From an uncultured Pseudomonadales bacterium (GTDB lineage Bacteria > Pseudomonadota > Gammaproteobacteria > Pseudomonadales > Azotimanducaceae), in NCBI GenBank assembly GCA_958296165.1, contig OY282447.1, positions 4,997,154 through 5,061,153 of the forward strand: 64,000 nt of DNA, written 5' to 3'. Below, piece after piece: positions 18,814 through 27,900 of the stretch. How positions within the stretch are numbered: position 1 is the first letter of the stretch; the number at the start of each line of letters is the position of its first letter. The position numbers and the translations under genes are program-made. The notes under the pieces were generated by a model. It worked only from the letters and a program-made list of their open reading frames with translations, had not been told where the DNA came from and made no database searches.

Positions 18814-18830
18814 TTCAGAATCCGTGCCAA
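18814..18830 (-). promoter_or_regulatory. Candidate sigma-54 promoter of the psp operon
   Basis: On the minus strand the sequence reads TTGGCACGGATTCTGAA, about 50 bp upstream of pspA. The -24 box TTGGCAC is perfect. The -12 box is CTGA, where TTGC is expected, so the match is partial. A sigma-54 promoter is expected because PspF, the dedicated activator, is encoded divergently next door. Confidence 0.55.
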
Positions 18831-18962
18831 TCTTGGCGGCCCGTGCGTAACTTATTGAAAAATATAGATTCATTCACATGTTGAAAGATCATCTGCGGGA
18901 CGCCGTGGCGGAATCGGCCAACTGTTGGCAGAATCGCCCCGTCGAAGCAGCCGCGCAGCCGG

Positions 18963-19994
18963 ATGCCAAGCGCCCATCAACAAGAACGCCTCATCGGCGA
19001 ATCGCCCGCCTTCCTGGCGGCATTGGAGGCCGTCTCCAAGGTCGCGCCGCTAGACAAGCCAGTGCTGGTGGTAGGCGAACGCGGCACCGGCAAGGAGCTC
19101 ATCGCGTCGCGCCTGCATTTCCTCTCCAACCGCTGGGACAGCGAGTTCTTGAAGCTCAATTGCGCCGCCATCAGCGACACATTGATCGAGAGCGAGCTGT
19201 TCGGCCACGAAGCCGGCTCGTTCACCGGCGCGTCGCGCACGCACCAAGGCCGTTTCGAGCGCGCCGACGGCGGCACGCTGTTCCTGGACGAGCTGGCCAA
19301 CACTTCCGGCCTTGTGCAGGAAAAGCTGTTGCGCGTGATCGAATACGGCGAGTTCGAGCGTGTTGGCGGCAAGCGGACCTTGCGGGCGAACGTGCGCGTC
19401 GTTGCCGCCACCAACGAAGACCTGCCCCGGCTCGCGGCCGAGGGCCGGTTCCGCTTGGACCTCCTCGACCGGCTGGCTTTCGACGTCATCACCCTGCCGC
19501 CCTTGCGGGAGCGCCCGGAAGACATCCTGCTCTTGGCGGAGCATTTCGCCATCAACATGGCCACCGAGCTGGATCGGGGCTATTTCGCCGGCTTCGCCGA
19601 CTCGGCCCAAGATGCGCTGTGCCGACACCGCTGGCCCGGCAACCTGCGCGAGCTGAAGAACGTGGTGGAAAGAGCGGTGTATCGAGCGGATGCGGACGAA
19701 CAGGTGAAGGAGATCGTCATCGACCCGTTCCAGTCGCCGTACCGCCCCGTCCAGAACGACGACCAAGCCCCGCGCCCGCACCTCCAACTGCCTTTGGACC
19801 TAAAGGGGGTCGTCCAGAGCCTGGAAGTCGACCTCATCGAGAAGGCGATGGAGGCGGCCAAGTTCAACCAACGCAAGGCCGCCGAGCAGCTCGGCCTGAC
19901 CTACCATCAGTTCCGCGGCTACCTCAAGAAGCACGACTCGCAGCGCCAGGACGCACCCGATGCGTCCAGAGTTGATGCGAGCGGCGGCGCCTAG
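18963..19994 (+). CDS. pspF: Psp operon transcriptional activator PspF
   Basis: The product is 343 aa, a sigma-54-dependent AAA+ activator without a receiver domain, as in PspF. Walker A GERGTGKE is at 38-45, the sigma-54-contact loop is GSFTGA (85-90, a Ser variant of GAFTGA), and Walker B GGTLFLDE is at 103-110. A C-terminal Fis-type helix-turn-helix spans about residues 300-325 (NQRKAAEQLGLTYHQFRGYL). It is divergent from pspA, which it should activate from upstream sites between the two genes. Confidence 0.94.
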   Translation: MPSAHQQERLIGESPAFLAALEAVSKVAPLDKPVLVVGERGTGKELIASRLHFLSNRWDSEFLKLNCAAISDTLIESELFGHEAGSFTGASRTHQGRFERADGGTLFLDELANTSGLVQEKLLRVIEYGEFERVGGKRTLRANVRVVAATNEDLPRLAAEGRFRLDLLDRLAFDVITLPPLRERPEDILLLAEHFAINMATELDRGYFAGFADSAQDALCRHRWPGNLRELKNVVERAVYRADADEQVKEIVIDPFQSPYRPVQNDDQAPRPHLQLPLDLKGVVQSLEVDLIEKAMEAAKFNQRKAAEQLGLTYHQFRGYLKKHDSQRQDAPDASRVDASGGA

Positions 19995-20088
19995 ACGTAC
20001 ACGCTAGCTAACGTACAGTCGCTTCGCTAGCGCACCGAGCGCGTTCCGCGCCAGACGGGCCGGCGCGATCGGTGTGCCACGCCCGGCG

Positions 20089-21747
20089 TTAGGCTGGGCG
20101 AAGCAGATTCCGATACTCCGAGAAGCGCGTGTCCTGGCGGGTACGTATCTCAATCATCGCCACCTGGCCTTCCGCATTGGCGCGTTTCGCGGCCTCGATC
20201 GCGGGGCCGATCTCCGCCACCTCGCGGACATGCGTCGCCTGTGCGCCCAACGCCTGCGCCACGCCGGCGTAGTCGCCCGATTGATTGCCGACGCCGTAGC
20301 GCTCCATCGCCACCGGCATCTTCTCGTCGTAGCCGCCCATGGTGAGATTGTTGATGACGACGGTGGTGATGGGCAGCTCGGCCCGCACCGCGGTTTCGAG
20401 TTCCATGCCCGTGTGCCCGAATGCCAAATCACCCATGAAGTTCATGCAGAACTTCTCCGGCGCCGCCATCTTCGCGCCGATGGCCAGTGGAATGCCGTAG
20501 CCCAGGTGCGTCGTTTTGCCCCAGCCGATGTAGCCGTGCGGCGCGCTGGCCTTGTAGAACGGCATGATCTGATCGCGCGGGTTGCCGGCGTCGTGAGTGA
20601 CCACGGCGTTGGCGTGGTCGATGTGGTTGTTGATCTCGCGGATCACGCGGTACGGATTGATCGGAACCTCGGTGGATTCGAGCAATGGCGCCCATTCGTC
20701 GAGCCACTCCTTCTTGGTGGCGGCGATTTCCTCCATGGCGCGGGGCGCGGTCCGGCCTTCCTCGCCGACCTGCGCCTTCACTTCCTCGACCATGGCCTGC
20801 AACGTGAGCTTGGCGTCGCCGACTAGGCCGAGGTCGGCGGCGTAGTCCTTGTTGATGTCTTCCGCGGCCGACGTGGAATGAATGAGGAACTTGCCGTCCG
20901 GGATCGGCAGCCCGAAGCCGGTGCGAGTAAGGCCGGAGCCGATGGCGAGCACGACGTCCGCCAAACCCAGCCACTTGAACACCGCCTTCGGCGCAGTCCG
21001 GTTGGCCGAGCCGAGCGCCAAGGGGTGATCGTCCGGGAAGGCGCTCTTGCCCTGCATGGTGGTCACTACCGGAATCTGCGCCAGTTCGGCAAGGGTTCGG
21101 AGTTCTTCGCAGGCATCCGCGTAGAGGATGCCCTGCCCGGCCCAAATCAGCGGCCGTTTCGCACGCAGCAGCGCGGTCACGGCGTCCTTGACGTCGCCGT
21201 TCGACGGCACCGAGCGCAGCGTGGAGGAAGGCTTGTAGCTGTCCGCCGCGCCGGACGGCGCTTCCTGGCCGAGCACGTCGCCGTGCATCTCCACCAGCAC
21301 CGGGCCTGGCCGGCCTTGGCGAGCCGTGTGGAAGGCGCGCCGAATCTGCGTCGTCACGCGGTCGATGCGGTCGACGGACAGCGCCAGCTTGGTGACCGAT
21401 GCGTAGTTCCGAGTGGCGGAGAAGTTGGGCTGTACGTCGTAGCCGCTCAAGCCCGCGCCGCCGGGCAGGAATACCATTGGCACGGCCTCGCCCCACGCTT
21501 GCGCGATGCCGCCGAACGAGTTCTCGACGCCGGGCCCGGATTGCGACGCGAATACGCCCGGCGGCGCACCCCGCGTCTGCCGCGCATAGCCGTCGGCGGC
21601 GTTGATGCCACCCCGTTCCTGCCGAAACACCAGCGGCCGAATGCCGACCCTGGCCGCCGCCTCGATCAGCGGATTGGCCGGGAAGCAGGGCATCCAAGTG
21701 ACGCCTTCCGCCTTCATGCAATGCGCGATCAGATCGTAGCCGTTCAC
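20089..21747 (-). CDS. Thiamine-pyrophosphate-dependent enzyme, acetolactate-synthase-like
   Basis: The product is 552 aa with the three-domain TPP fold. The catalytic Glu lies in RQERGGINAADGYAR (E44), a central cofactor-type domain spans about 195-330, and the C-terminal TPP/Mg site starts at GDLAFGHTGMELETAV and ends in VVINN. The GDG motif is GDL here. The protein is shorter than typical large acetolactate synthase subunits and no small subunit is nearby. It may be a decarboxylase or oxalyl/benzoylformate-type enzyme; the substrate cannot be read from the sequence. Confidence 0.8.
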   Translation of the reverse strand: MNGYDLIAHCMKAEGVTWMPCFPANPLIEAAARVGIRPLVFRQERGGINAADGYARQTRGAPPGVFASQSGPGVENSFGGIAQAWGEAVPMVFLPGGAGLSGYDVQPNFSATRNYASVTKLALSVDRIDRVTTQIRRAFHTARQGRPGPVLVEMHGDVLGQEAPSGAADSYKPSSTLRSVPSNGDVKDAVTALLRAKRPLIWAGQGILYADACEELRTLAELAQIPVVTTMQGKSAFPDDHPLALGSANRTAPKAVFKWLGLADVVLAIGSGLTRTGFGLPIPDGKFLIHSTSAAEDINKDYAADLGLVGDAKLTLQAMVEEVKAQVGEEGRTAPRAMEEIAATKKEWLDEWAPLLESTEVPINPYRVIREINNHIDHANAVVTHDAGNPRDQIMPFYKASAPHGYIGWGKTTHLGYGIPLAIGAKMAAPEKFCMNFMGDLAFGHTGMELETAVRAELPITTVVINNLTMGGYDEKMPVAMERYGVGNQSGDYAGVAQALGAQATHVREVAEIGPAIEAAKRANAEGQVAMIEIRTRQDTRFSEYRNLLRPA

Positions 21748-21939
21748 GACTCCCCCTCGTTGTTGCGTTGTACGTGTCGGCTATGAGTGTGACGGATTCG
21801 CGCGCCTGTCGGCAAGCGCACGCGGCATAGGGTGCAAGAGGGTCGACTCAGTGCGATCTGCCTTGACTGGAAAGAGATTGCGGCATTTCGCACACCCGCT
21901 GGTGGTATCGTCCTACATCGTTCCGGTGTGGAAGGTGTC

Positions 21940-22329
21940 ATGTTGGCGCCCTTGGTTGGTCGGTTGAGGAAGTACGCGTTTGTTCGCAAGATCGCACTCC
22001 CGAATTGGCTGGATGGCCAGACGATCGCGCTCTTGACATTGTTGACTGCGCTCGGTGCCATGATGCAAACCGGGTTCACCAACATCCGCAGCGAAATGGG
22101 CGAGATGCGCGGCGAGATGGCCCAGCTACGGGCTGAGATGGCCCAGCTACGGAGTGAGATGGCTCAGCTACGGAGCGAGTTCCGCACGGACTTGCGGCGC
22201 CTCGACGATCGCTTGCGCAGCGTCGAGGTGGACGTCGCCGCCATCAACCTCCGCCTTACCGCGTTGGAAGCACACCACGACACGACACCTGACGTAGCTG
22301 CGGCGCTAGGTGCGCGACCTCCATCGTGA
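21940..22329 (+). CDS. Small membrane protein with a repeat-built coiled coil
   Basis: The product is about 129 aa from the ATG at 21940 (GAAGGTG upstream); the frame is open back to 21832. A hydrophobic segment near residues 27-47 is followed by a coiled coil built from three near-identical heptads (EMAQLRS-like). These are encoded by a 21-bp DNA unit repeated at 22114-22176. No family was recognised. Such proteins vary in heptad number between strains by slippage. Confidence 0.5.
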   Translation: MLAPLVGRLRKYAFVRKIALPNWLDGQTIALLTLLTALGAMMQTGFTNIRSEMGEMRGEMAQLRAEMAQLRSEMAQLRSEFRTDLRRLDDRLRSVEVDVAAINLRLTALEAHHDTTPDVAAALGARPPS

Positions 22330-22366
22330 TCGAAGCGTCCCGGCGGCAGTGCTGCAAGGCTAGGTA

Positions 22367-22389
22367 GCCGGCGCGGCGCGAGCGCCGGC
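22367..22389. terminator. GC-rich hairpin after the coiled-coil gene
   Basis: GCCGGCGC and GCGCCGGC form perfect 8-bp arms around a 7-nt loop, 38 bp after the stop at 22329. No T-run follows, so it may be an attenuating or mRNA-stabilising hairpin and not a classical terminator. Confidence 0.45.
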
Positions 22390-22486
22390 CGCGTCGCATC
22401 GGGCGATCCGCACAAGACGCAAGACCTCAACGCCGAACTGCTATGATGCGCGGCTTCTCAGCGCCTTGCCCACATGGACGCCCCAC

Positions 22487-22864
22487 ATGGACGGCCCCGA
22501 TTTCTCCAAGACGGCGCTCGTGCCGGCCATCGCACAGGATGTCGCTACCGGCGAGGTGCTCATGCTTGCCTACATGGACGCCCACGCCTACGCGGAAACG
22601 CTGCGCACTCGGCGCGTCTGCTACTACAGCCGCAGCCGCAAGCGGCTGTGGCGCAAGGGCGAGGAGAGCGGCCATGTGCAGCATCTCAAGCACCTCTACT
22701 ACGATTGCGACGCCGATACGGTACTGGTGAAGGTGGAGCAGGTCGGCGGCGCGGCCTGCCACGAGGGCTATGCGAGCTGCTTCTTCCGCGAGATCGACCC
22801 GGCCAGCGGCGCCGCCAAGGTGATCGCGCAGCGCGTGTTCGACCCCGCCGACGTCTACCGTTAG
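22487..22864 (+). CDS. hisI: Phosphoribosyl-AMP cyclohydrolase
   Basis: The product is about 125 aa. It has the HisI signatures: LMLAYMD near residue 25, YYSRSRKRLWRKGEESGH and the metal-binding DCDAD and CHEGYASCFF cysteines. It catalyses step three of histidine synthesis. The ATG at 22487 gives the usual N-terminus; an in-frame TTG at 22466 is an alternative. It is directly followed by hisG (stop TAG, then ATG), an operon of two histidine genes away from any other his gene in view. Confidence 0.93.
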   Translation: MDGPDFSKTALVPAIAQDVATGEVLMLAYMDAHAYAETLRTRRVCYYSRSRKRLWRKGEESGHVQHLKHLYYDCDADTVLVKVEQVGGAACHEGYASCFFREIDPASGAAKVIAQRVFDPADVYR

Positions 22865-23743
22865 ATGACCCGCAACGTCCTCAACCTCGGCATCCCTTCG
22901 GGCAGCCTGCAAGACGCTTGCGGGGAGATCTTCGAGCGTGCCGGCTACCGCATCACCTTCCCCAAGCGCTCCTACTATCCAGAGATCGACGATCCGGAGA
23001 TAGATTGCCTACTCGTGCGCGCCCAGGAGATGGCCCGCTATGTGGAACAAGGCGTGCTCGATGCCGGCATCACCGGCCACGACTGGGTGTTGGAAACCGG
23101 CGCAGACGTGGCGGAAGCAGCGGAGTTCGTGTTCTCCAAGGTCAGCAGACGGCCGAGCCGCTGGGTGCTCTGCGTGCCGAACGACTCCGACGTGCAAACC
23201 GTGGCCGACCTGCAAGGCAAGCGCATCGCCACGGAGGTCGTCAACCTAACGCGCAACTATCTTGCCAAGCACAACGTCACCGCCAACGTCGAGTTCTCCT
23301 GGGGCGCCACGGAAGTCAAGCCGCCTCGCCTCGCCGACGCCATCGTCGAGATCACCGAAACCGGCAGTTCGCTGCGCGCAAACAACCTGCGCATCGTCGA
23401 CGAAGTGCTTGCCAGCACGCCGCGGCTCATCGTCAACCACGCCGCACTCAAGGCGCCGTGGAAGAAGCTCAAGCTGGACAACATCGCCCTCATGCTCGGC
23501 TCGTGCCTGGCTGCCGAAGGCCGAGTCGGCCTGATGATGAACGTCTGTCAGCACGACTTGGACGCCGTCATCGCCATTCTGCCAGCGCTCCGCAACCCCA
23601 CCATCTCGCATTTGACGGACCCGAACTGGGTGGCCATCAGCACCATCATCGAAGAGCGCGCGGTGCGCACCATCGTGCCGGCGCTGAAGCAGGCCGGCGC
23701 CACCGGCATCGTCGAGTTCCCGATCAACAAGGTGATCGAATAG
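22865..23743 (+). CDS. hisG: ATP phosphoribosyltransferase, long form
   Basis: The product is 292 aa, the long (HisG_L) form with a C-terminal ACT-like regulatory domain from about residue 215. Conserved segments are GIPSGSLQD at the start, DAGITGHDWV, the PRPP-binding region EITETGSSLRANNLRI and the C-terminal NPTISHL and VEFPINKVIE. It performs the first, feedback-inhibited step of histidine synthesis. Its start abuts the hisI stop. Confidence 0.94.
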   Translation: MTRNVLNLGIPSGSLQDACGEIFERAGYRITFPKRSYYPEIDDPEIDCLLVRAQEMARYVEQGVLDAGITGHDWVLETGADVAEAAEFVFSKVSRRPSRWVLCVPNDSDVQTVADLQGKRIATEVVNLTRNYLAKHNVTANVEFSWGATEVKPPRLADAIVEITETGSSLRANNLRIVDEVLASTPRLIVNHAALKAPWKKLKLDNIALMLGSCLAAEGRVGLMMNVCQHDLDAVIAILPALRNPTISHLTDPNWVAISTIIEERAVRTIVPALKQAGATGIVEFPINKVIE

Positions 23744-23775
23744 CGCTCCCTCGACGGGCGTTGGGAGATCTTTGG

Positions 23776-26700
23776 CTACTGCGCCGGCAGCGCCTGCCAG
23801 CGCACCGCATCGGCGACCGCGTAGGCGCCGGAAGTCTGGTTCGACACGATCACGCGCACTTCACCTGCAGGCAAGTCGTAGTCGCCGATGCGATTCCAAC
23901 CTGCTTCGCCTATGGCGCCGTCGAACTCGACTATCAACCCGCTGCCGGCGCCCAGCCCGCCGCCGGCGCCTACCTCGCTGCCGGCCGTCTCGCTGCCAGC
24001 CGCGACGATCCGCATGTCGTAGCTGCCGTGCCGCCAAATGGATCTCCGCTCCACGTTGGTCACCACTGAGCCGCCAATGCTCACCGTTGCGCTGGCGGCC
24101 CGCAGCTCGGGCAAGTGGTAGTCGAGGCGCCAACGTCCAGCGGCCGGGAGTTGCGCCGTGAAAACCGCCTTCGCATCGCCGGTTCCCGGTTGCGCGCGCG
24201 CCAATGTGTGACGGTATTTGCCCCAGCCTGCCTGCGCCGACTGACGCAACCATCCGCCCACGTTCGTAAATCCGGTATACGCCGGCAGGCCTTGGTCGAT
24301 GTCCATCTGCGGCGTCGTCCAACCGGCTTGTGAACGGCCCAAGCGCGAGTCTGCTTCGTCGTCGTAGACCACGCTGAAGCCAGCGTCGAGATCGTCGATA
24401 ACGATGCCAGTCTCGAGTTCCGGCACCCAAGTGCTCGGCCGCCAGCCCGAGAAGGGTTCGTTGTCCACGGTTTGCGTTTTGTCTATTTCCGGGATGGGCA
24501 GCAGCAAAGCCTGTTCTCGATTCAACGAGAGGTAGAGCGCCAGCTTCAGCTGCTCCGGCAGTCGGTTGGCGATCAAGCCGAGTTCCACGCTGGTGTGGCC
24601 GGCCACGCGCACGGGCGACGTGGCGTCCTCAATCCAGCCGATTTGCTCGCCGTGCCACTCGCCATAGCTCAGCCGCACGAGGCCGGGAACCGGCTCGTCG
24701 TTGCGCACGTCAATGCTGATCTGGTAGCGCGGCTGGCCTTGGTCGTCGTCGGCCAGTCGATCGATGCGCACCGGCGACGCCAAGAAGCCGGGCAACGCCG
24801 AGTCGTGCAGCCAGTCGCCCAGCAAAGCGTCGAGATCGGCGCCTACCGCAGCCGCAGCCGCGCGGAAATCCTGCGCCGTGAAGTTGGTGCCTAGATGCCG
24901 ACGGCGCAACTCCGCCAGCATCGCCGCGGCGGTCTCCCGCCCTAGGCCATCGAGAATGGCCTGGGCGATCTCAGGCGCTTTCAGCCAGAGCACTTTGAGA
25001 GCCGTGTCTGCGTCCTGCGTAGGGTCGAGGTCGGCGAGAGAAGCGCCCAAGGCACGATCCCAGACCGACGGCACACGGGTGAGGCCCAAATATACGCTGC
25101 CCCCAATTGAGCCGCCGTCACCGTTGACCATGGTCAAGACGGTCTGCGTAATCAGCGCGTTGAAGTCCGCGTTGCTGGCGAATGCGGAAGGGGAGAAGAA
25201 CCCGCTGCGGCGCCCAGTCACGAGCTGCGCGGCCAGTTCGTGAAGCACGAAGTCCACGGCGATCGCGCCATCGCCGCTGGCGCCGGTCTGGAAGCTCATA
25301 AGGTTGCGCACAGCGCCGTGCAGTGGATTGCCACCCGTGACGTCGTTCTGAAAGAAGCGCTCTAGCAACTCGAGCTTCACCCCGCCGATGCCGCCTTCGG
25401 CATCCTCCAACTCCTCGGGGTCCATGAAGTGGCGCTCGAACCGCGCCGTGGGCCAGCCGGTCTCACGCAGCATGAGCACGCCGGGCAACGCCTGCACGGA
25501 GTCCATGCGCCAGCCGCCGCCAAATGACCGCAACGTCACTGGCACCTCCACCAGACTGAGGCCGCCATAGGGATAGCCTAGGCCCATCTTCTCGGCGCTG
25601 GCGAGCATCTCCGCCAAGCGCTCTTCGATCTGCGCCGCGGCGTCGGCAAAGAGCGCCTTGTTGCGTGGATGCGCGGCACTGGTCAAAAGTTCGAACTCGA
25701 CGCCCGCCACCTGCATGGCGCTGCGCTCGAACGGCGCGGCGAACACGCCCACCTCCGGCACCGGGCCGGACGGACGAAAGCGGAACCGACCGCCCTGCCC
25801 TTCGCGGCGACCGGGCGCGGCGACCAGCCAGTCTTCCGGTACATCAACGGCCAAGTCGATGTTGAAATAGTCGCGCCCGTATCGAGGCGGATCGTCGCGG
25901 CCAGCAGCGGCCCCTGGCACGGGCATCCAAAACACGCCCGGCACGAGTGCTACGTAGCTGTCGTCGAATATCGACGCCTGGCTGCCCAGAAAGGTGATAA
26001 TGCTGTCACTGGCCGGGATCGTGGCCACGTCCGTCGCGCTGTCGAGATAGGCAAAAGCCGGCAGCGGCGTGCCCACGGCAGTCAACGACATCGCCAACGT
26101 CGATCGATCGGCAAGCGCCGGCGGCAGGTCGATCTCGAGCAGGCCATCGTGATGTTGGAAGTCGGCGTCGGCGCCCTCAAGCCGCATGGCGGTCACGCGC
26201 ATGCCAGGATTCAGCGTGAAGAGCAGCTGTTCGCCCTGCGGCTCTAGCTCGTAGTCGAGCGCGAGAGTGAGCTCGTCGCCTGGTGCGATGACGATCTTGC
26301 CGGCAACGGATTCCAACAAAGGCCTAGGGTCGTCTTGGCGCAACTCGTGGGCGGCCAGCCAGCGCACCTGCTGCGCTTGGCGGTCGTCGAGCCGCCAAAC
26401 CAGAGCGGCAATGCCGGCACAGCCTAGCGCCACCAGTGCGGCACCTGCCGTCAGGCGCGCCGACCGGCCCCGATCGGCACGCGGATGCAGCGCGGCGGCA
26501 AGCAGCAGGAAGCCAGCGGTCAGCAGCAGCTCGCAGCCGCGCTGCGCTAACTCGAGGGCCGGAAAAGAGATTTGCAACACATCGGAAGGCAACGCGGTGA
26601 CCTGACCCGATACCGCCGGCTGAAGGTAGATCGGCAGCTGAAACGTGCCCCAACTCCAGGCCCCGGCCAGCCCGACCGCAAGCACTGCCACGATGAGGCG

Positions 26701-27255
26701 ATTGCGCACGGTCACGGCCAGCAGGATGACGAGAGAACACCACATCGCCAGCGCCAGCGGTGCGTCGACGAACAGGAACAACAATATGGAGCGCGGTTCG
26801 ACGGGCGCCCCTCCCGGCCAGTCGAGGGCCAATGCCAGCGTACCGAGCCCCTGCCAGCCGAGCACCACCAGCAAGACGACCAGCCAAGCGGTGAAGACGA
26901 GCCCCGCCAAGCGCCCGGCGAGCAGAGTCAAGTTGCCCACCGGCCGCACATCGAGCGCGTCGGCGATGCGCTCGCGGGCATCTCTGGCGCGAATGTCGAA
27001 GGCGAGGAAGATCACGGCCACTATGAAGATCATGACCACGATCACGCCCTGCGCGGCCATCATGAAGCGCGGATTGAGCAACCCCGTGCTGGCCGACATG
27101 CTCGACGCAATGGTGTGGATGACCGAAAAGTAAACGTAGAGCGCCATACCGATGATGATGCTGAGCGCTGTGAACAGCCAAGTGCGCGTCAAACGGCGCA
27201 CGGAACGCATCTCTGCGAACGCGACCGTAAAGAACTCTCTTGCGTATCCCGTCAT
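23776..27255 (-). CDS. Giant ABC-type permease fused to an M1-peptidase-like domain
   Basis: The product is 1159 aa. Residues about 20-300 hold seven or so transmembrane helices of an ABC-2-type permease. A large extracytoplasmic part follows, with an M1-aminopeptidase-like region in which the zinc motif reads HELAAQ near residue 672 instead of HEXXH, so catalysis is unlikely. The last 150 residues look like a golvesin/xly carbohydrate-binding-type beta domain, joined by a Gly/Ser-rich linker. No ABC ATPase is adjacent. Related permease-peptidase fusions occur in proteobacteria, but their role is unknown. Confidence 0.72.
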   Translation of the reverse strand: MTGYAREFFTVAFAEMRSVRRLTRTWLFTALSIIIGMALYVYFSVIHTIASSMSASTGLLNPRFMMAAQGVIVVMIFIVAVIFLAFDIRARDARERIADALDVRPVGNLTLLAGRLAGLVFTAWLVVLLVVLGWQGLGTLALALDWPGGAPVEPRSILLFLFVDAPLALAMWCSLVILLAVTVRNRLIVAVLAVGLAGAWSWGTFQLPIYLQPAVSGQVTALPSDVLQISFPALELAQRGCELLLTAGFLLLAAALHPRADRGRSARLTAGAALVALGCAGIAALVWRLDDRQAQQVRWLAAHELRQDDPRPLLESVAGKIVIAPGDELTLALDYELEPQGEQLLFTLNPGMRVTAMRLEGADADFQHHDGLLEIDLPPALADRSTLAMSLTAVGTPLPAFAYLDSATDVATIPASDSIITFLGSQASIFDDSYVALVPGVFWMPVPGAAAGRDDPPRYGRDYFNIDLAVDVPEDWLVAAPGRREGQGGRFRFRPSGPVPEVGVFAAPFERSAMQVAGVEFELLTSAAHPRNKALFADAAAQIEERLAEMLASAEKMGLGYPYGGLSLVEVPVTLRSFGGGWRMDSVQALPGVLMLRETGWPTARFERHFMDPEELEDAEGGIGGVKLELLERFFQNDVTGGNPLHGAVRNLMSFQTGASGDGAIAVDFVLHELAAQLVTGRRSGFFSPSAFASNADFNALITQTVLTMVNGDGGSIGGSVYLGLTRVPSVWDRALGASLADLDPTQDADTALKVLWLKAPEIAQAILDGLGRETAAAMLAELRRRHLGTNFTAQDFRAAAAAVGADLDALLGDWLHDSALPGFLASPVRIDRLADDDQGQPRYQISIDVRNDEPVPGLVRLSYGEWHGEQIGWIEDATSPVRVAGHTSVELGLIANRLPEQLKLALYLSLNREQALLLPIPEIDKTQTVDNEPFSGWRPSTWVPELETGIVIDDLDAGFSVVYDDEADSRLGRSQAGWTTPQMDIDQGLPAYTGFTNVGGWLRQSAQAGWGKYRHTLARAQPGTGDAKAVFTAQLPAAGRWRLDYHLPELRAASATVSIGGSVVTNVERRSIWRHGSYDMRIVAAGSETAGSEVGAGGGLGAGSGLIVEFDGAIGEAGWNRIGDYDLPAGEVRVIVSNQTSGAYAVADAVRWQALPAQ

Positions 27256-27477
27256 CTGCTGATTGTTTCCCGTTGCTGTTGCGAGCCAATTCGTGCCCGT
27301 TGAAGATGCGTTGAAGAACCGTTGAAGAAAGCGTGCCAGCGAACCATCTCGCTCAACCGCGACTCTAACTCATTGAAACGCCACGCTGCCAATCAACGTC
27401 AATGAACAAACGCGCGCCCGGCGTGGCGCGCTTGGTCAACAATTGGCGCGTTCCGCACCGTACCAAGCCCGCGCACG
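27256..27477. other. Intergenic stretch with short GTTGAAGA repeats
   Basis: There is no gene between the giant permease and the DUF971 gene. At about 27299-27330 the unit GTTGAAGA occurs three times at 10-13-bp spacing. No promoter or terminator is convincing. Confidence 0.4.
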
Positions 27478-27894
27478 CTACGTTGGCGGCGACCATTGGC
27501 CGACCGGAATGGTGGGCAGGCGGGAAGCGTTCTTCTCCTTCATTTCGCGCAGGTAGTTCTGCCAATAGCGTTCCTGGTTTTCCGCCAGATCGCGTAGGAA
27601 GGCCCAAGAGTAGATGCCCGTGTCGTGGCCATCGTCGAATACGATGCGGATGGCGTAGTTGCCCACCGCCTCGATCCGGCGGACGCCAACGTGCTTCTTG
27701 CCGCTTTGCAGCACCCGTTCGGCTTCGCTGTGGCCGCGCACCTCCGCCGAAGGCGAATAGACGCGGAGCAGCTCGGCCGGCAGGACCCTTGACTCGCCGC
27801 CGGCGCTTGACTCGCCGCCGCCCGACCCGCCGCCGGCATAGCGCAGCTCCAACGTCTTCGAGACCTTGTGGTAGGTGATTCCGATGGGGTTCAA
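27478..27894 (-). CDS. DUF971 protein (gamma-butyrobetaine hydroxylase N-terminal-like)
   Basis: The product is 138 aa. The DUF971 core is visible as LPAELLRVYSPSAEVRGH, GVRRIEAVGNYAIRIVFDDGHDTGIYSW and a C-terminal YLREMKEKNASR. An insertion of Gly/Ser/Glu repeats near residues 20-36 lengthens the first loop. The family is frequently encoded directly after hslVU in gammaproteobacteria, as here. The exact function is unknown; Fe-S or metal handling has been suggested for the fold. Confidence 0.87.
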   Translation of the reverse strand: MNPIGITYHKVSKTLELRYAGGGSGGGESSAGGESRVLPAELLRVYSPSAEVRGHSEAERVLQSGKKHVGVRRIEAVGNYAIRIVFDDGHDTGIYSWAFLRDLAENQERYWQNYLREMKEKNASRLPTIPVGQWSPPT

Positions 27895-27900
27895 GGCGGC

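Noticed and set aside
18878-19975. Long alternate frame over pspF (365 codons)
   Set aside because: It is Arg/Pro/Ala-rich and overlaps the clear AAA+ activator in another phase; a high-GC shadow.
20429-21721. 430-codon minus frame inside the TPP enzyme gene
   Set aside because: It is in a different phase of the same strand and very Arg-rich; a shadow of the TPP enzyme.
22474-24069. 531-codon frame across hisI-hisG
   Set aside because: Composition is Arg/His-rich, it crosses two clear genes, and no domain is visible.
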